Notes: generated from the letters alone by a model not told the origin. A stretch of DNA of 64,000 nt from an uncultured Rhodospirillales bacterium (GCA_902777205.1 CACYSU010000002.1:1-64000), one strand, 5' to 3'; numbered from the stretch's first letter, positions 41,925-52,112 are shown. Numbers and translations: made by a program.

Positions 41925-43624
41925 GGTTCGTCCTCCTGCCGGTACGGGGCGTGATACGGCCGCCAATTCGGTTTTTCATGCCGCCGACGGATCAGCCCGA
42001 CCAAATCCGCCACTTCGCCGCAGGCCTCCTGTTCGCAGGCGGCGGCGGCGGACAATTCCAGCACGCCGGCGGTGAAAGGGTCGTCCTTTTTGTATTTCTT
42101 TCTTTCCTCGGCGGTCATGGCGCGCAAATTCCCGCTGACGATGTGCCACCCCTGCCGGTTCAGCAGCCCGCTGGCCTGCGTGATCAAAAACTCGGACGGC
42201 CATTCGACCCACGCCTTGTCCAGCCCCGACGAAGCGATGTTGACCAACAGGTTGACGCGCACGGGCTTTTGAATGATCGACGCCGCCGTCAGCATCGCGG
42301 GCAGGTTGTCGATTCTGTCCACCCCGATCATATAGGCCAGCCGCCCCAGATAGTCCGCCTTGGTCAGTTCGTTGTAATCGGCCATCATCAACTGGTGTTC
42401 GCGCAGATCCTCGTTCCGGCGGATGTTTTCGCGCAGCCGCGCCAGATTTTGCGTTTTATCGGACGCGATCGTCCATTTTTTCGCGGGCTTGCGTTCCAAA
42501 ACGGCGGCATAGATCAGCTTTGACTCCGCGTCCGCCCCCTCGTCCCCGCCGGCGTTTTCCGGCATATCCATGCCGGCGATCCCCTGCGGCGCGGTCGTGG
42601 CGAAAAACCGCATCCGCGTCGCGCCGGAACAAAAGATGTCGGCGAAGCTTTCCGCCGTGCGCAATATGTTGTCCGTCACGGCCTGTTCCAAAAACAACTC
42701 TTCGTTTTCCGTCACGGCGGCGATCGTGAACGGCGCGCACCCCGCCCACGGCGAATACAGCCCCGTTTTGCGGTTGCGGCGGCTTTTCAAATATCCGACA
42801 TAGTGGATTTTCAATTCCGGATCCGAATCGATCAGATAACTGGCCACCTGCTCGTCCTTGCTCGCGCCGTACCGGTTCAGCAAAACGACGTTCAGGTTCT
42901 TGCGCCCCGTGAACCGCCCCTCGGTGAAATACCCGTCCAGCGTCGTTTCCAGATTGTCGCGGTCGTTGAAAACGGACACCTCGGCGCGGCCATAGACCAG
43001 ATTTTCGGAACACGAATTGCCGCCGACGCTGATGAACCAGTTTTTCATTTTCGCCGCGGGCTTGTCGGTCGTGTAAAGGATTGAACAGCGCTTGTCCTTT
43101 GAATAAACGCGGTGTTCCAGCGCGCTTTGGTCGATATGCGCCATGATTTTCTGCTTTCCGGCGGGCGGCGTCCATTCCCTGACCGGAAAACCGTCTTTCG
43201 GGCGGGCGGCCGCGACGGCCGCGGCCTGCAGCTGGCGGATTTTGACTTTCAGCGTCCCCTTTTCGGGCTTCCATTTGTCCGCGGCGGACGCGGAGCCCTG
43301 ATACACCAGCGTGTTGGAACTGTACCCGTCGATCACGGCCTGCTGGGCGGCGGCACATTCGCCCTTTAAAACGACGGCCACTTTGGCCATCAGCGCGTTC
43401 AGCGCCGGTTCCTCGAACGCGGCTTCGTCCTGCGCGAAAATTTTCAAACTCAGGATGTCGTCGCACCACTTGCCGTTTTCGGCTTCGGCGAAAACCTCGA
43501 CGCCGGCCTTTGCGGAATAGGCGATCCGCTTCATTTCATGCCCCGTCGGTATGTCCAGCGTCTGCGCCCCCGCCGCGGGTGTCAGGAAAAAAAATAACGC
43601 CGCCGTTTTGAAAAAACTGTTCAT
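41921..43624 (-). CDS. Unrecognised secreted protein
   Basis: A 567-residue protein with a clear Sec signal peptide (MNSFFKTAALFFFLTPAAGA, cleavage before QTLDIP). The mature part has eight or so Cys spread widely (disulfides possible in the periplasm), a middle region with ENLVYGRAEVSVFNDRDNLE, and a C-terminal part ending in a charged tail. No domain recognised. Its stop overlaps the start of the membrane-anchored gene downstream; together they look like a two-gene envelope unit. Divergent from the DUF2157-type membrane operon with 60 A+T-rich bases between the starts. Confidence 0.78.
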   Translation of the reverse strand: MNSFFKTAALFFFLTPAAGAQTLDIPTGHEMKRIAYSAKAGVEVFAEAENGKWCDDILSLKIFAQDEAAFEEPALNALMAKVAVVLKGECAAAQQAVIDGYSSNTLVYQGSASAADKWKPEKGTLKVKIRQLQAAAVAAARPKDGFPVREWTPPAGKQKIMAHIDQSALEHRVYSKDKRCSILYTTDKPAAKMKNWFISVGGNSCSENLVYGRAEVSVFNDRDNLETTLDGYFTEGRFTGRKNLNVVLLNRYGASKDEQVASYLIDSDPELKIHYVGYLKSRRNRKTGLYSPWAGCAPFTIAAVTENEELFLEQAVTDNILRTAESFADIFCSGATRMRFFATTAPQGIAGMDMPENAGGDEGADAESKLIYAAVLERKPAKKWTIASDKTQNLARLRENIRRNEDLREHQLMMADYNELTKADYLGRLAYMIGVDRIDNLPAMLTAASIIQKPVRVNLLVNIASSGLDKAWVEWPSEFLITQASGLLNRQGWHIVSGNLRAMTAEERKKYKKDDPFTAGVLELSAAAACEQEACGEVADLVGLIRRRHEKPNWRPYHAPYRQEDEP

Positions 43625-43684
43625 GCCGCCAACTATAAAATATAATTTCGGAAAATTGTAGCCTTAAAACAAAAGGAAAAAAGT

Positions 43685-44626
43685 TTGATCGTCCCCGACA
43701 GAAAAACGGAAAACTATCTGAACGAACCCGCGACGCCCAAAGCCGTCGCCCGCCTGTGCCGCGCGGGCGTCGTCGCCCCGACCGCTTTTTTGCAGGCGGC
43801 CGCCCTGTGCCGCACCGACGGCGGGTGGGAAAAGGGCGCGTCGGTTTTCCTGCGCCTTTCGACCGCCCTGTTTTTCGCAGCCGCGCTGTTTTTCCTGACA
43901 CTGGCGCATTGGGATTTCCTGTATCAAACGGGCGGATTCGCCGCCGCGGCCGTCCTGTTCGGCGTCTGCGCCTGCCTGCGCCGCCGGTTTGCCGCCGCCG
44001 ATTACGCCGGCGTCGGATTGATCGTTTTGATGTACTTTCTGCCGGACACCGTTTTCATGTCGGTGGCGTCCGCCCGCGCCGACCTGCTGGCCTGCGCCGT
44101 TTTGTCCGGCGTGTGGGCGGTGCCGTCCGGCCGCGCCGGCGTCCGGCTGCTGCCTTTCGTTTTGCTGAACGCGGCGTTCTGCCTGTCCCGCGACATCCCC
44201 CTTTTCCTGTTCGCCGCCGCGCTGAACGCCGCCGTTTTAACCGCGCGCGAGTTTTTCAGGAAACTCCCCGCCCTTTCACCGGCCGTTTTCCGCCTTTTCT
44301 TTTTAGGATCGACGCTCGCTTTCCTGTTCGCCGCGGCGGCCGACGGCTCCGGTGTTTTTCCGTTCCTCCTCTGCCTGACCGCATCCGCGGCGGCGGGATA
44401 CGTTTACACCGCCCGCCTGCCCGACGCCGGATCGCGCCGCCTGACCGCCGTGTTCAACGTGCTGTGGGGCGTCTTGGGACTTTTCCGCCTGCTGAATGCC
44501 GCGTCAATCCCGCCCGAAACGGCGCGCGCCCTGACCGGAATCGCCGCATCCGCGCTGATCGCGGCAGAACTGATCGCCGACCGGATCAGAGTCTCCGGAA
44601 TGAAAGGAAACGAAGATGCCCGCTGA
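43685..44626 (+). CDS. DUF2157-type membrane protein
   Basis: A 313-residue inner-membrane protein. A soluble N-terminal 50 residues (LCRAGVVAPTAFLQAAALC, the 'Leu-x2-Gly' start of DUF2157 proteins) is followed by about eight membrane helices. The start codon is a TTG at 43685 with SD AAAGGA. It overlaps the next membrane gene by 11 bases. In other bacteria DUF2157, DUF4401 and a GDYXXLXY protein form a conserved three-gene operon of unknown function; the same order is seen here. Confidence 0.75.
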   Translation: MIVPDRKTENYLNEPATPKAVARLCRAGVVAPTAFLQAAALCRTDGGWEKGASVFLRLSTALFFAAALFFLTLAHWDFLYQTGGFAAAAVLFGVCACLRRRFAAADYAGVGLIVLMYFLPDTVFMSVASARADLLACAVLSGVWAVPSGRAGVRLLPFVLLNAAFCLSRDIPLFLFAAALNAAVLTAREFFRKLPALSPAVFRLFFLGSTLAFLFAAAADGSGVFPFLLCLTASAAAGYVYTARLPDAGSRRLTAVFNVLWGVLGLFRLLNAASIPPETARALTGIAASALIAAELIADRIRVSGMKGNEDAR

Positions 44627-45632
44627 TTTTTCATTGCGCCAAACGCTGGCCTGCCTGAACGTTTCCGTGTTCAACCCCGCCGTCGAACCGGCGCTGAAAC
44701 AGGCCTGCCGCATCGACGCCGAACGCAAAACCGCAAAAAAAGACCCGTTTCACGGCCTGTTTTCGCTGATCGTTTTGCAGCTGGCGGCATTCGCCTGCTT
44801 CGCCGGCCTGCGCCCCTATGCCCTTTGGGCGGGAACGGTTCTGACGCTTGCGGGACTGATCGCCGCGGCTAAAACGAAAAACACCGCCTTTCACCGGTTC
44901 GCCGAAGTCTATTTGTGGGCGGGACTGATGCTGCTGGGGGAAAAGCTGTTTTTCCTGCTGCCCGCCGCCGTCCCCTCGCTGATTTTGCCGGCGCTGCTGT
45001 CCGGCATGGCGAAACAGTCCCGCCGCGAACGCCGGATACTCGGATCGTTCTGGCTGGCGGTGACGGTGTTTGCCGCCGCGTTCCGCCTTGCGCCCGCCGC
45101 CGTTTTCCCGATTGCCGGACTGTTTTCGCTGGCCGGCGCGGCCGGATTGCTTTTCCCGCTGAAAAACGTTTTCGACCGCGAACCGTCCATTGTTTTCATC
45201 CTGTCCCCGCTGTTTTTGAAACTGGGGCTGGAAACGGCCGCCCTGACCGGTTGGACGCCGCCCGTTTCGTCCGGCTGCGTTTTGGCCGCTGCGTTCGCGA
45301 TGCAGGGCGTTTTGCTGACTTTGGCCTTGCGCAAGGATTTGGAAAGCGGGGAAAAAGCCCTGTTCTGGCTGTCAACCGCAGCGCTGTTCGCTTTCGCCGC
45401 GCTGGTGTCGGACGGCATGGCCGGCGCGATCGTTTTGCTGGCCGTCGCCTATTTCACGGACGCGCGTTCGCTGGGCAAAACGGCGGCCGCCCTGCTGATC
45501 GCCTTTCTGGCCGTTTTCATTTTGAACCAACCTGTTTCCCTGTCGTCGGCCGCGACGCTTTGCGCCGTCGCCGGATTGCTTTCCGCCCTGCTTTGCCGAT
45601 ACCTGAAACACCGTTTCGCGTCAAAGGAATGA
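44616..45632 (+). CDS. DUF4401-type membrane protein
   Basis: A 338-residue inner-membrane protein with a soluble start of about 45 residues and about ten predicted helices (first LFSLIVLQLAAFACFAGL, about 49-66). It is Ala/Leu/Phe-rich and shows no catalytic motif. Assignment to the DUF4401 type is mainly from its position between a DUF2157-like and a GDYXXLXY-like gene. It overlaps the upstream gene by 11 bases and is followed 4 bases later by the third gene. Confidence 0.7.
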   Translation: MPADFSLRQTLACLNVSVFNPAVEPALKQACRIDAERKTAKKDPFHGLFSLIVLQLAAFACFAGLRPYALWAGTVLTLAGLIAAAKTKNTAFHRFAEVYLWAGLMLLGEKLFFLLPAAVPSLILPALLSGMAKQSRRERRILGSFWLAVTVFAAAFRLAPAAVFPIAGLFSLAGAAGLLFPLKNVFDREPSIVFILSPLFLKLGLETAALTGWTPPVSSGCVLAAAFAMQGVLLTLALRKDLESGEKALFWLSTAALFAFAALVSDGMAGAIVLLAVAYFTDARSLGKTAAALLIAFLAVFILNQPVSLSSAATLCAVAGLLSALLCRYLKHRFASKE

Positions 45633-45636
45633 CCCC

Positions 45637-46155
45637 ATGCGCCGATTGATCATCGCTGTTTTATGCCCCGTGCTGATTTTAACCGTTCTGACGGCGCGTT
45701 ACGCCGCGTCCGCGCGCACCGCGAAAAACGGCGTCCGGCTGCTGCTGCCGGTATCCGTTTTGGAAACGGGCGAAGACGCGTTTTCCCCGTTCGTCCGGCT
45801 GCGCTATCACAATTTCATCCCGATCGACGCCATGCTGGAAAAAAAGGGAACGATCATCGTCGAACGGCCGGACGACGGACGGGCGGAATTTTCGTCCCTG
45901 CCGTCGAAACGGCCTTTGCGCCCGCGTGAAACGCCGCTGAAATACGTTGTGACGGATAACAACGGCACGGACGCCTCCGTCCGTTTTTCCGCCGCGTTTT
46001 TACGCTTTGCGAAAACAAAGGGATTCCGCCCCGAATCCGTGCGCTTCGCCGTCGTCAGGGCGGACAGGTCGGGCAACGCCCTGCTGACGGGATTGGCGGA
46101 CGACAACGGAACCCTGCTGGTCAAAGGGATTGCGCAGGCGAATCGCAGCCGGTGA
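45637..46155 (+). CDS. GDYXXLXY-type protein with altered motif
   Basis: A 172-residue protein with one N-terminal membrane helix (LIIAVLCPVLILTVLTARYA, about 4-23) and a periplasmic domain. Where family members read GDYxxLxY, this one reads SPFVRLRY (about 51-58), keeping only the last Leu-x-Tyr; the downstream KGTIIVERPDDGRAEF (about 71-86) and the C-terminal end are in keeping with the family. Third gene of the membrane operon. Its 3' end overlaps the convergent GT-C-like gene by 35 bases, so both genes share coding DNA there. Confidence 0.65.
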   Translation: MRRLIIAVLCPVLILTVLTARYAASARTAKNGVRLLLPVSVLETGEDAFSPFVRLRYHNFIPIDAMLEKKGTIIVERPDDGRAEFSSLPSKRPLRPRETPLKYVVTDNNGTDASVRFSAAFLRFAKTKGFRPESVRFAVVRADRSGNALLTGLADDNGTLLVKGIAQANRSR

Positions 46156-47935
46156 AATCGACGTGAAAGATATGGTATTTCCGCGCGCTTTTCGCCGGAA
46201 CGCCCCGCGCCCGCTTGACAAAGCACGGCAGCTTTCCCGTCACCAGCAGCCGCCCGATCAGCTTGTTCGGATCAATCGACACGAACGGCCTTAACTCCGG
46301 CTTTGTCGTATAGTACGGATCGTCCAGCAAAATCGTTTTGACCTGATGCTTTTCCAACAGGCGGCGCACTTTTATCATATCATAGCCGTGCAGCATCGCC
46401 GCCGCATCCAAAATGCCCTCGGCGTTGGAATGGTACGGCGACCCGACGACGGGGATTTCCGTCAGCCACGCGATTTCCGGCCCGCGCGAAGACGCCGTCA
46501 GAATACTTCCCTTTTCCTTGGACAAATACGGAATGAAATCCTCCGGCGTCGTTTTGCTTTGCCATTCGATTTGAAAATCATAGGACAGCGTCGCGAACGC
46601 GAAAAACAGCGACACGGGGAAAAAGACGGCCGGCACGGCCAAAGCGTCGCGGACGCTTTCCTTTTTCCAAAACCGCGCCCGATCGTACCAAACGCGCAAA
46701 GACAGCACGACGATCACCGGCGCGAACGCCCCCGCCGGACGGCCGAACCGCCGGCTGATCAACGCCAGAACCGCGAAAAACACCAACGCGGCGCCGAACG
46801 CGAACATCATCTTTTTCCGCCGGAACGAAGCGAAGAAAAACGCCGGAATCAGACAAACGCACGCGACCAGCGGCAGCCCGTCGAATTTGACCAGCGCGCT
46901 CATCGTCAATATGGCCGGCCACAATTCGGTGATGTATTTCGCCCACACGTCGTACAATTCGGGCGCGATGGGGGAACCGAGAACAGCCTGCGCGCCGAAC
47001 AGATACAGCGTGAACCCCAGCGAAAACAGCGTCAGCAAAGCAATGACGGCCAGCCGCCCGACGACGGAGGAAACGCCGGCCTCGCGCTCGAAATACTCCG
47101 CCATGAAAAAGGACATGGCCGCGAATCCGGCGACCGACACCAACAACACGGACAACCGCCCGTTGTCCGCGAACAAAAACCCCTGCATGGGCGGATTGAC
47201 GGCCAGACACGCCAGCATCGACAAAAAGAAGCACAGCGTGAACAGGAAAATCTGGCGCATATTCTGGTATCTGAACACCCACGCGGCGACCATTCCGCCG
47301 ATGATCGCCATAGTTGCCAGAAACCCCTCCGGCGACACCCACACGGACAGCCCCGCGAAAACGCCGGCCGCTTTGAAATACGCGATCCTTTGCGTTTTAA
47401 ATCCGCGCGCCAGCTCGCCGACGATCAGAATCAGAAACAGGTTCAGCAAAACGTGATGATCCGCGCGGCCGGCGGTGAACAGCGCGTAAGTAGCCAGCGG
47501 CATGAAATACAGCGCGGCGGCCGCGGCTCTTAAAAAAGCGCCCGCGAACGGCCGGCACGCCCACACAATCGCGACGGCCGAAGCGACCGCCATAACGGGC
47601 TGGTACAGGAAACATCCGTACAAAACGGCCTGTTTCAACGGCAGGAACGGCAAAAACGGCAGCGTCGTCAAATACAGGAAAACATCCGTCGCGCGCGTGA
47701 AATGCAAAATCTGCCCGAACGGATAGTTGTCGTGCCGGTACATGATTTCCGCCCACGATCCGGATTGAATGAAATCAATCAGCCGCATGGCGTGCGTGTA
47801 GTTGTCCGTTTCCGGCAACAAACCGTTTGAACCGGCGATCAAAACGATCTGCCACAGCAGCACCGGCAGGGCGATCAAAAAGTATTCGTATTTTTCATAA
47901 CGCGCGCGCTTCCCCGCGCCTTGATCACAAATCAA
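46121..47935 (-). CDS. GT-C-like polytopic membrane protein (STT3-related architecture)
   Basis: About 604 residues with some twelve membrane helices and a soluble C-terminal domain (about 445-600). The first periplasmic loop carries PETDNYTHAMRLIDF and YPFGQILHFTRATD, the spacing of acidic residues and YPxG found in STT3/PglB-type oligosaccharyltransferases and related GT-C enzymes; a lipid-linked sugar donor is likely. The TTG at 47935 was chosen because AGGGGG precedes it at 6 bases; an ATG at 47977 is possible but has no SD and would overlap tdk by 53 bases. Co-transcribed with tdk. 3' end overlaps the convergent gene by 35 bases. Confidence 0.7.
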   Translation of the reverse strand: MICDQGAGKRARYEKYEYFLIALPVLLWQIVLIAGSNGLLPETDNYTHAMRLIDFIQSGSWAEIMYRHDNYPFGQILHFTRATDVFLYLTTLPFLPFLPLKQAVLYGCFLYQPVMAVASAVAIVWACRPFAGAFLRAAAAALYFMPLATYALFTAGRADHHVLLNLFLILIVGELARGFKTQRIAYFKAAGVFAGLSVWVSPEGFLATMAIIGGMVAAWVFRYQNMRQIFLFTLCFFLSMLACLAVNPPMQGFLFADNGRLSVLLVSVAGFAAMSFFMAEYFEREAGVSSVVGRLAVIALLTLFSLGFTLYLFGAQAVLGSPIAPELYDVWAKYITELWPAILTMSALVKFDGLPLVACVCLIPAFFFASFRRKKMMFAFGAALVFFAVLALISRRFGRPAGAFAPVIVVLSLRVWYDRARFWKKESVRDALAVPAVFFPVSLFFAFATLSYDFQIEWQSKTTPEDFIPYLSKEKGSILTASSRGPEIAWLTEIPVVGSPYHSNAEGILDAAAMLHGYDMIKVRRLLEKHQVKTILLDDPYYTTKPELRPFVSIDPNKLIGRLLVTGKLPCFVKRARGVPAKSARKYHIFHVDFTGCDSPAQSL

Positions 47936-48542
47936 ACAAATCCCCCTGTTTTTCGCTGACGTTTTCCGGCGCTTCATCCGGTTCGTAAACCCCGCTGAAC
48001 GGATAGTGTCGGGCGCATCTGGGTTCGTAAATGTCCGCCGCGCCCAATTCGATGTCGGCTTTCGACCCGCCGCGCTTGTAGGTGTAGATGGCGGGTTCGC
48101 CGCACAGGGCGCATCTGGCCTGCAGCGGCGTGTAGCGGTCGGCCGTCCCCTTTAATTTTGAAATGATTTCAAAGGGTTCGCCTTTCCAGTTCATGTCCAG
48201 CCCGCAGCACACGACGTGCAGCCCCCGCCCGACCAGCGTTTTGATGCACGCGATGATGTCGCCGCCGAAATAGGGTTCCGTGAAAAACTGGATCTCGTCG
48301 AAAAACACGGCCTGCGCCTTTTCGATCGCGCCGGATTCCAGAATTTCGGACGTGTTGGTCAGGTTGAACGCGGCGGCGGCGACTCCGTCGTGCGTTTTGA
48401 TTTCGCAAATGCCGTACCGCGTGTCGAACGACGGTTTGATCAGCACCATTTCCCCGTCGAACGCCCGCGCTTTTTTCAGCAAAGCCGACGTTTTTCCGGC
48501 GAACATGGGGCCCGCGATGACTTCCAAATACCCTTTTGACAT
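47925..48542 (-). CDS. tdk: Thymidine kinase
   Basis: Salvage enzyme that phosphorylates thymidine. The 205-residue protein has the P-loop GPMFAGKTSALL (about 11-22), the catalytic FFDEIQFF (about 85-92) and the zinc site C-x2-C (CALCGEP, about 143-149) with a later CARHY (about 175-179). Length is normal for bacterial type II TK with a short tail. It overlaps the next gene on the strand. The 213-base interval upstream is shared with the oad operon promoter. Confidence 0.95.
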   Translation of the reverse strand: MSKGYLEVIAGPMFAGKTSALLKKARAFDGEMVLIKPSFDTRYGICEIKTHDGVAAAAFNLTNTSEILESGAIEKAQAVFFDEIQFFTEPYFGGDIIACIKTLVGRGLHVVCCGLDMNWKGEPFEIISKLKGTADRYTPLQARCALCGEPAIYTYKRGGSKADIELGAADIYEPRCARHYPFSGVYEPDEAPENVSEKQGDLFDL

Positions 48543-48685
48543 AACCAGCCGTCCCGAAATTTAATGACAAACGATTTCATGTAGGTTTGCCCGCAACCGC
48601 TCCGCCTGTCCAGCAAAAAAGCGAAAAGGGAATGTTTCCGCGCCTTTCACGCGTCTATAAAAAGTTAACGGACGACGGAAATGCT

Positions 48686-48714
48686 TTGAAAAAAAAATCG
48701 GTTCAATATATAAA
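48686..48714 (+). promoter_or_regulatory. Promoter of the oad operon
   Basis: TTGAAA (48686-48691), 17 bases, TATAAA (48709-48714), close to consensus. Transcription would start near 48721, about 35 bases before oadG. Confidence 0.65.
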
Positions 48715-48755
48715 TGGAACAAGCAAGACACAGGTGTAACGGAACAGAGGTTTTC

Positions 48756-48956
48756 ATGTTGACTCAAGGATTGGAATTGACGCTGATCGGTATGTCCGGC
48801 GTCTTTTTGTTTCTGTTGCTGCTGATCGCGTCGATGTACGCGCAGGCGGCGATTTTCAAATATCTGGGTGTTTCGGACGAATCCGGAAAAACGGACGCCG
48901 CGGACAACGGCGATTTGATCGCCGCGGCTATCGCGGTCAAGCTGAAAAACGGCTAA
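48756..48956 (+). CDS. oadG: Oxaloacetate decarboxylase gamma subunit
   Basis: A 66-residue small subunit of the Na+-pumping decarboxylase. One membrane helix (LTLIGMSGVFLFLLLLIASM, about 8-27) is followed by an acidic/Lys soluble tail. Position directly before oadA, size and helix identify it; sequence is poorly conserved in this family. The ATG at 48756 has SD CAGAGG; an upstream ATG in frame (48714) lies inside the -10 box, so it is not used. In the enzyme OadG holds the alpha and beta subunits together. Confidence 0.88.
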   Translation: MLTQGLELTLIGMSGVFLFLLLLIASMYAQAAIFKYLGVSDESGKTDAADNGDLIAAAIAVKLKNG

Positions 48957-48973
48957 CGGTAAGGTGAAAGAAT

Positions 48974-50749
48974 ATGGCTAAAAAAGTTATCAATTTTATG
49001 TGCACGGCGTTTCGCGACGGTTTTCAATCCGCCTACGGAATGCGCGTTCTGCCCAAAGACTACTTCCCCGCTGTGGAAATGGCGCGCGACGCGGGCATCC
49101 GTTATTTTGAAGCCGGCGGCGGCGCGGCGTTCCAATCCGCGTTCTTTTACTGCAACCAAAACGCGTTCGACGTGATGGACAAATTCCGCGAATTGGCGGG
49201 ACCCGACGCGAATCTGCAGACGCTGGCGCGCGGCATCAACGTCGTCGGATTGGATTCGATGTCCACCGATTTGATCAAACTGCACGCCAAGCTGTTCAAA
49301 AAACACGGCATGACGACGATTCGCAACTTTGACGCCCTGAACGACCCGAACAACCTGATCGTTTCGGGCAAAGCGATCAAAGAGGCCGGATTGCAGCACC
49401 AGATGACGATCACGATCATGTCGCTGCCCCCCGGATGCACGGGCGCGCACGACGCCGATTTCTACGAACAGCGGCTGCGCGCGGTTTTGGACGCCGAAGT
49501 CCCGTTCGATTCCCTGTGCCTGAAAGACGCGTCCGGCACCTGCACGCCCGCGATCGTTCATGAAACGATCAAACGGATGCGCAAACTGACGGACAAACCG
49601 ATTTCGTTCCACACGCACGAAACGGCCGGCACGTCGGTTCTGTGCTGCATGTCGGCGATCGAAGCCGGCGCGGACACGATCGACCTGTCGTTGGCGCCCG
49701 TTTCCGGCGGCACCTGCTCGCCCGACGTGCTGACGATGTGGCACGCCCTGCGCGGCACGGATTACGTTTTGGATGTCGATCCGCAGAAAATTCTGGAAAC
49801 CGAGGAATTTTTGAAAAACGCGCTGTCCGAATACCTGCTGCCGCCCGAAGCGACAAAGGTCGAACCGCGCGTTCCGTGGTCGCCCCTGCCCGGCGGCGCG
49901 CTGACGGCGAACACGCAGATGCTGCGCGACAACGGCATCATGGACAAATTCCCCGCAATCGTCAAAGCGATGGAGGAAGTCGTGCGCAAAGGCGGTTACG
50001 GCACGTCCGTCACGCCCGTGTCGCAATTCTATTTCCAGCAGGCGTTCAACAACGTCATGCAGGGTCCGTGGAAAAAAATCGCCGCGGGATACGGCAAAAT
50101 GGTTTTGGGTTATTTCGGCCGCACGCCGCATGAACCCGATCCCGAAGTCGTCAAAATCGCGTCCGAACAGCTGGGATTGGAACCGACGAAGGAATCGCCT
50201 TTGGCCATCAACGACCGCAATCCGGACAAACAGATCGCGCATTTCCGCGACGTTTTGAAACAAAACAACCTGCCCGAAACGGATGAAAACATCTTTATCG
50301 CGGCGGCCTGCGGCGAAAAGGGCATCGCGTTCCTGAAAGGCGAAGGCAAGATCGGCGTCCGCTACAAGGAAAAACCGCGCGCGACGACGGGCGATTTCGA
50401 TGTCGTCGTGAACGGCAAAAAACACAACGCGACGCTGAACGGCGACACGGTCGTCGTTGACGGCAAATCCTTTACCGTCACGGTCGGCGCGGCCGGCAAG
50501 GTCGAAGCCAAACCCGCGGCGGCCGGAACCGGCGCGGCGGCGGACGTGACCTCGCCCGTCCCCGGAACGGTGATCAAGATCGTCGCGAACGCGGGCGACC
50601 GCGTGACCAAAGGCCAGCCCATCATGATTTTGGAAGTCATGAAAATGGAAAACCCGATTCCCGCGCCCGCGGACGGCGTCGTTGACAAAATCGCCGTTCA
50701 TCAGGGCGATCAGGTTGTCACGGGTCAGCTGCTGATGACGCTGAAATAA
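48974..50749 (+). CDS. oadA: Oxaloacetate decarboxylase alpha subunit (biotin carboxyltransferase)
   Basis: Transfers the carboxyl group of oxaloacetate to biotin. The 591-residue protein has the carboxyltransferase domain (about 1-280) with the substrate loop [11 protein letters not shown] (about 12-22), the metal-binding HTHETAG (about 214-220), the helical PYC/OADA C-terminal part (about 290-465) and a biotinyl domain (about 515-591) with biotin Lys in EVMKMENP (about 556) after an Ala/Pro-rich linker. A similar domain set is found in pyruvate carboxylase B, but the flanking oadG and oadB decide for oxaloacetate decarboxylase. Confidence 0.95.
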   Translation: MAKKVINFMCTAFRDGFQSAYGMRVLPKDYFPAVEMARDAGIRYFEAGGGAAFQSAFFYCNQNAFDVMDKFRELAGPDANLQTLARGINVVGLDSMSTDLIKLHAKLFKKHGMTTIRNFDALNDPNNLIVSGKAIKEAGLQHQMTITIMSLPPGCTGAHDADFYEQRLRAVLDAEVPFDSLCLKDASGTCTPAIVHETIKRMRKLTDKPISFHTHETAGTSVLCCMSAIEAGADTIDLSLAPVSGGTCSPDVLTMWHALRGTDYVLDVDPQKILETEEFLKNALSEYLLPPEATKVEPRVPWSPLPGGALTANTQMLRDNGIMDKFPAIVKAMEEVVRKGGYGTSVTPVSQFYFQQAFNNVMQGPWKKIAAGYGKMVLGYFGRTPHEPDPEVVKIASEQLGLEPTKESPLAINDRNPDKQIAHFRDVLKQNNLPETDENIFIAAACGEKGIAFLKGEGKIGVRYKEKPRATTGDFDVVVNGKKHNATLNGDTVVVDGKSFTVTVGAAGKVEAKPAAAGTGAAADVTSPVPGTVIKIVANAGDRVTKGQPIMILEVMKMENPIPAPADGVVDKIAVHQGDQVVTGQLLMTLK

Positions 50750-50759
50750 GGGGGCGAAT

Positions 50760-52112
50760 ATGGAAAATCAACTTTTCAAAGCCGAACGCCGCCACAAATT
50801 CATCATGTGGACGGTCGTCGGCCTGTGCGCCCTGTTTTCGCTGGCCAACATTGTCGCGGCGGCTTCGGGCGGACGGATCGGCCAGATGTTTTCCGACTAT
50901 ATGGCCAACCACGAATCGTTCGCCATGCTGGTGAAATCGACCGGTCTGTACGGCTTTCTCGCCGATTCGGGATCGACGGTTTCCTCGACGGGCAAGGAAA
51001 TGCTGCTGTCCATGGGATTGGGTCAGCTGGTCATGATCGGCATCAGCCTGATCCTGATCTATCTGGCGATCGCCAAGGGGTTTGAACCGCTGCTGCTGAT
51101 CCCGATCGGATTCGGCGGTCTGCTGTCGAACGCGCCGGGCGCCGGCGTGTCCGAAGTCATGGACGGCGTGACGGGTTTCCTGCTGTACATTTACAATCTG
51201 GGCATCGCTCCGCCCAGCATTTTCCCGCTGATCATCTTCATGGGCGTCGGCGCGATGACGGATTTCGGTCCCATGATCGCCAACCCCAAAGTCGCCCTGC
51301 TGGGCGGCGCGGCGCAGTTCGGCATTTTTGCGACCGTTCTGGGCGCGCTGTGGCTGACCGATCTGGGATTGGTTGACTTCACGCTGAAACAGGCGGCGTC
51401 GATCGGCATCATCGGCGGCGCGGACGGCCCGACGGCGATTTTCCTGACGGGGCGTCTGGCGCCCGAACTGATGGGCGCGATCGTTGTCGCGGCGTATTCC
51501 TACATGGCGTTGGTGCCGATCATCCAACCGCCGATCATGCGCGCGCTGACCACGGTTGAAGAACGCAAAATCAGAATGAAACAGTTGCGCGAAGTGTCCC
51601 GCAAGGAAAAGATCGTCTTCGTGTTTCTGGTCGTCCTGCTTTGCATCCTGTTCGTTCCCAGCGCGGCGCCCCTGATGGGGATGCTGATGTTCGGCAACCT
51701 GCTGCGTGAAAGCAAGGTCGTTGACCGTCTGGCGAAAACGGCGGCGAACGATTTGTGCAACATCGTGACGATTTTCATCGGCCTGACGGTCGGATCGAAA
51801 CTGTCCGCGGACAAGTTTCTGGCCAAGGAAACGCTGGGGATTTTGTTCCTCGGTCTGGCGGCGTTCTCGATCGCGACGGCCGCGGGCGTCCTGATGGCGA
51901 AACTGATGAACGCGTTCAGCAAGGAAAAGCTGAACCCGCTGATCGGCGCGGCGGGCGTTTCCGCGGTTCCGATGGCGGCGCGCGTCGCCGACCGCGTGGC
52001 CAAAGAGGAAGACCCGACGAACTTCATCCTGATGCACGCCATGGGACCCAACGTGTCCGGCGTGATCGGATCCGCGATCGCGGCCGGTATTCTGCTGGTG
52101 ATATGCAACTGA
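50760..52112 (+). CDS. oadB: Oxaloacetate decarboxylase beta subunit, Na+ pump
   Basis: Membrane subunit that decarboxylates carboxy-biotin and exports sodium. The 450 residues contain about eleven membrane helices with the family's [15 protein letters not shown] (about 160-174, Asp needed for Na+ binding) and [12 protein letters not shown] (about 219-230). Complete. It follows oadA by 10 bases. Its stop overlaps the following TPR-methyltransferase gene (TGATG), so the message continues. Confidence 0.96.
   Translation: MENQLFKAERRHKFIMWTVVGLCALFSLANIVAAASGGRIGQMFSDYMANHESFAMLVKSTGLYGFLADSGSTVSSTGKEMLLSMGLGQLVMIGISLILIYLAIAKGFEPLLLIPIGFGGLLSNAPGAGVSEVMDGVTGFLLYIYNLGIAPPSIFPLIIFMGVGAMTDFGPMIANPKVALLGGAAQFGIFATVLGALWLTDLGLVDFTLKQAASIGIIGGADGPTAIFLTGRLAPELMGAIVVAAYSYMALVPIIQPPIMRALTTVEERKIRMKQLREVSRKEKIVFVFLVVLLCILFVPSAAPLMGMLMFGNLLRESKVVDRLAKTAANDLCNIVTIFIGLTVGSKLSADKFLAKETLGILFLGLAAFSIATAAGVLMAKLMNAFSKEKLNPLIGAAGVSAVPMAARVADRVAKEEDPTNFILMHAMGPNVSGVIGSAIAAGILLVICN

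Noticed and set aside
48953-50701. Minus-strand open frame of 582 codons opposite oadA
   Set aside because: Shadow frame; oadA on the plus strand has all catalytic motifs. The antisense protein is Arg/Phe/Val-rich without any domain.
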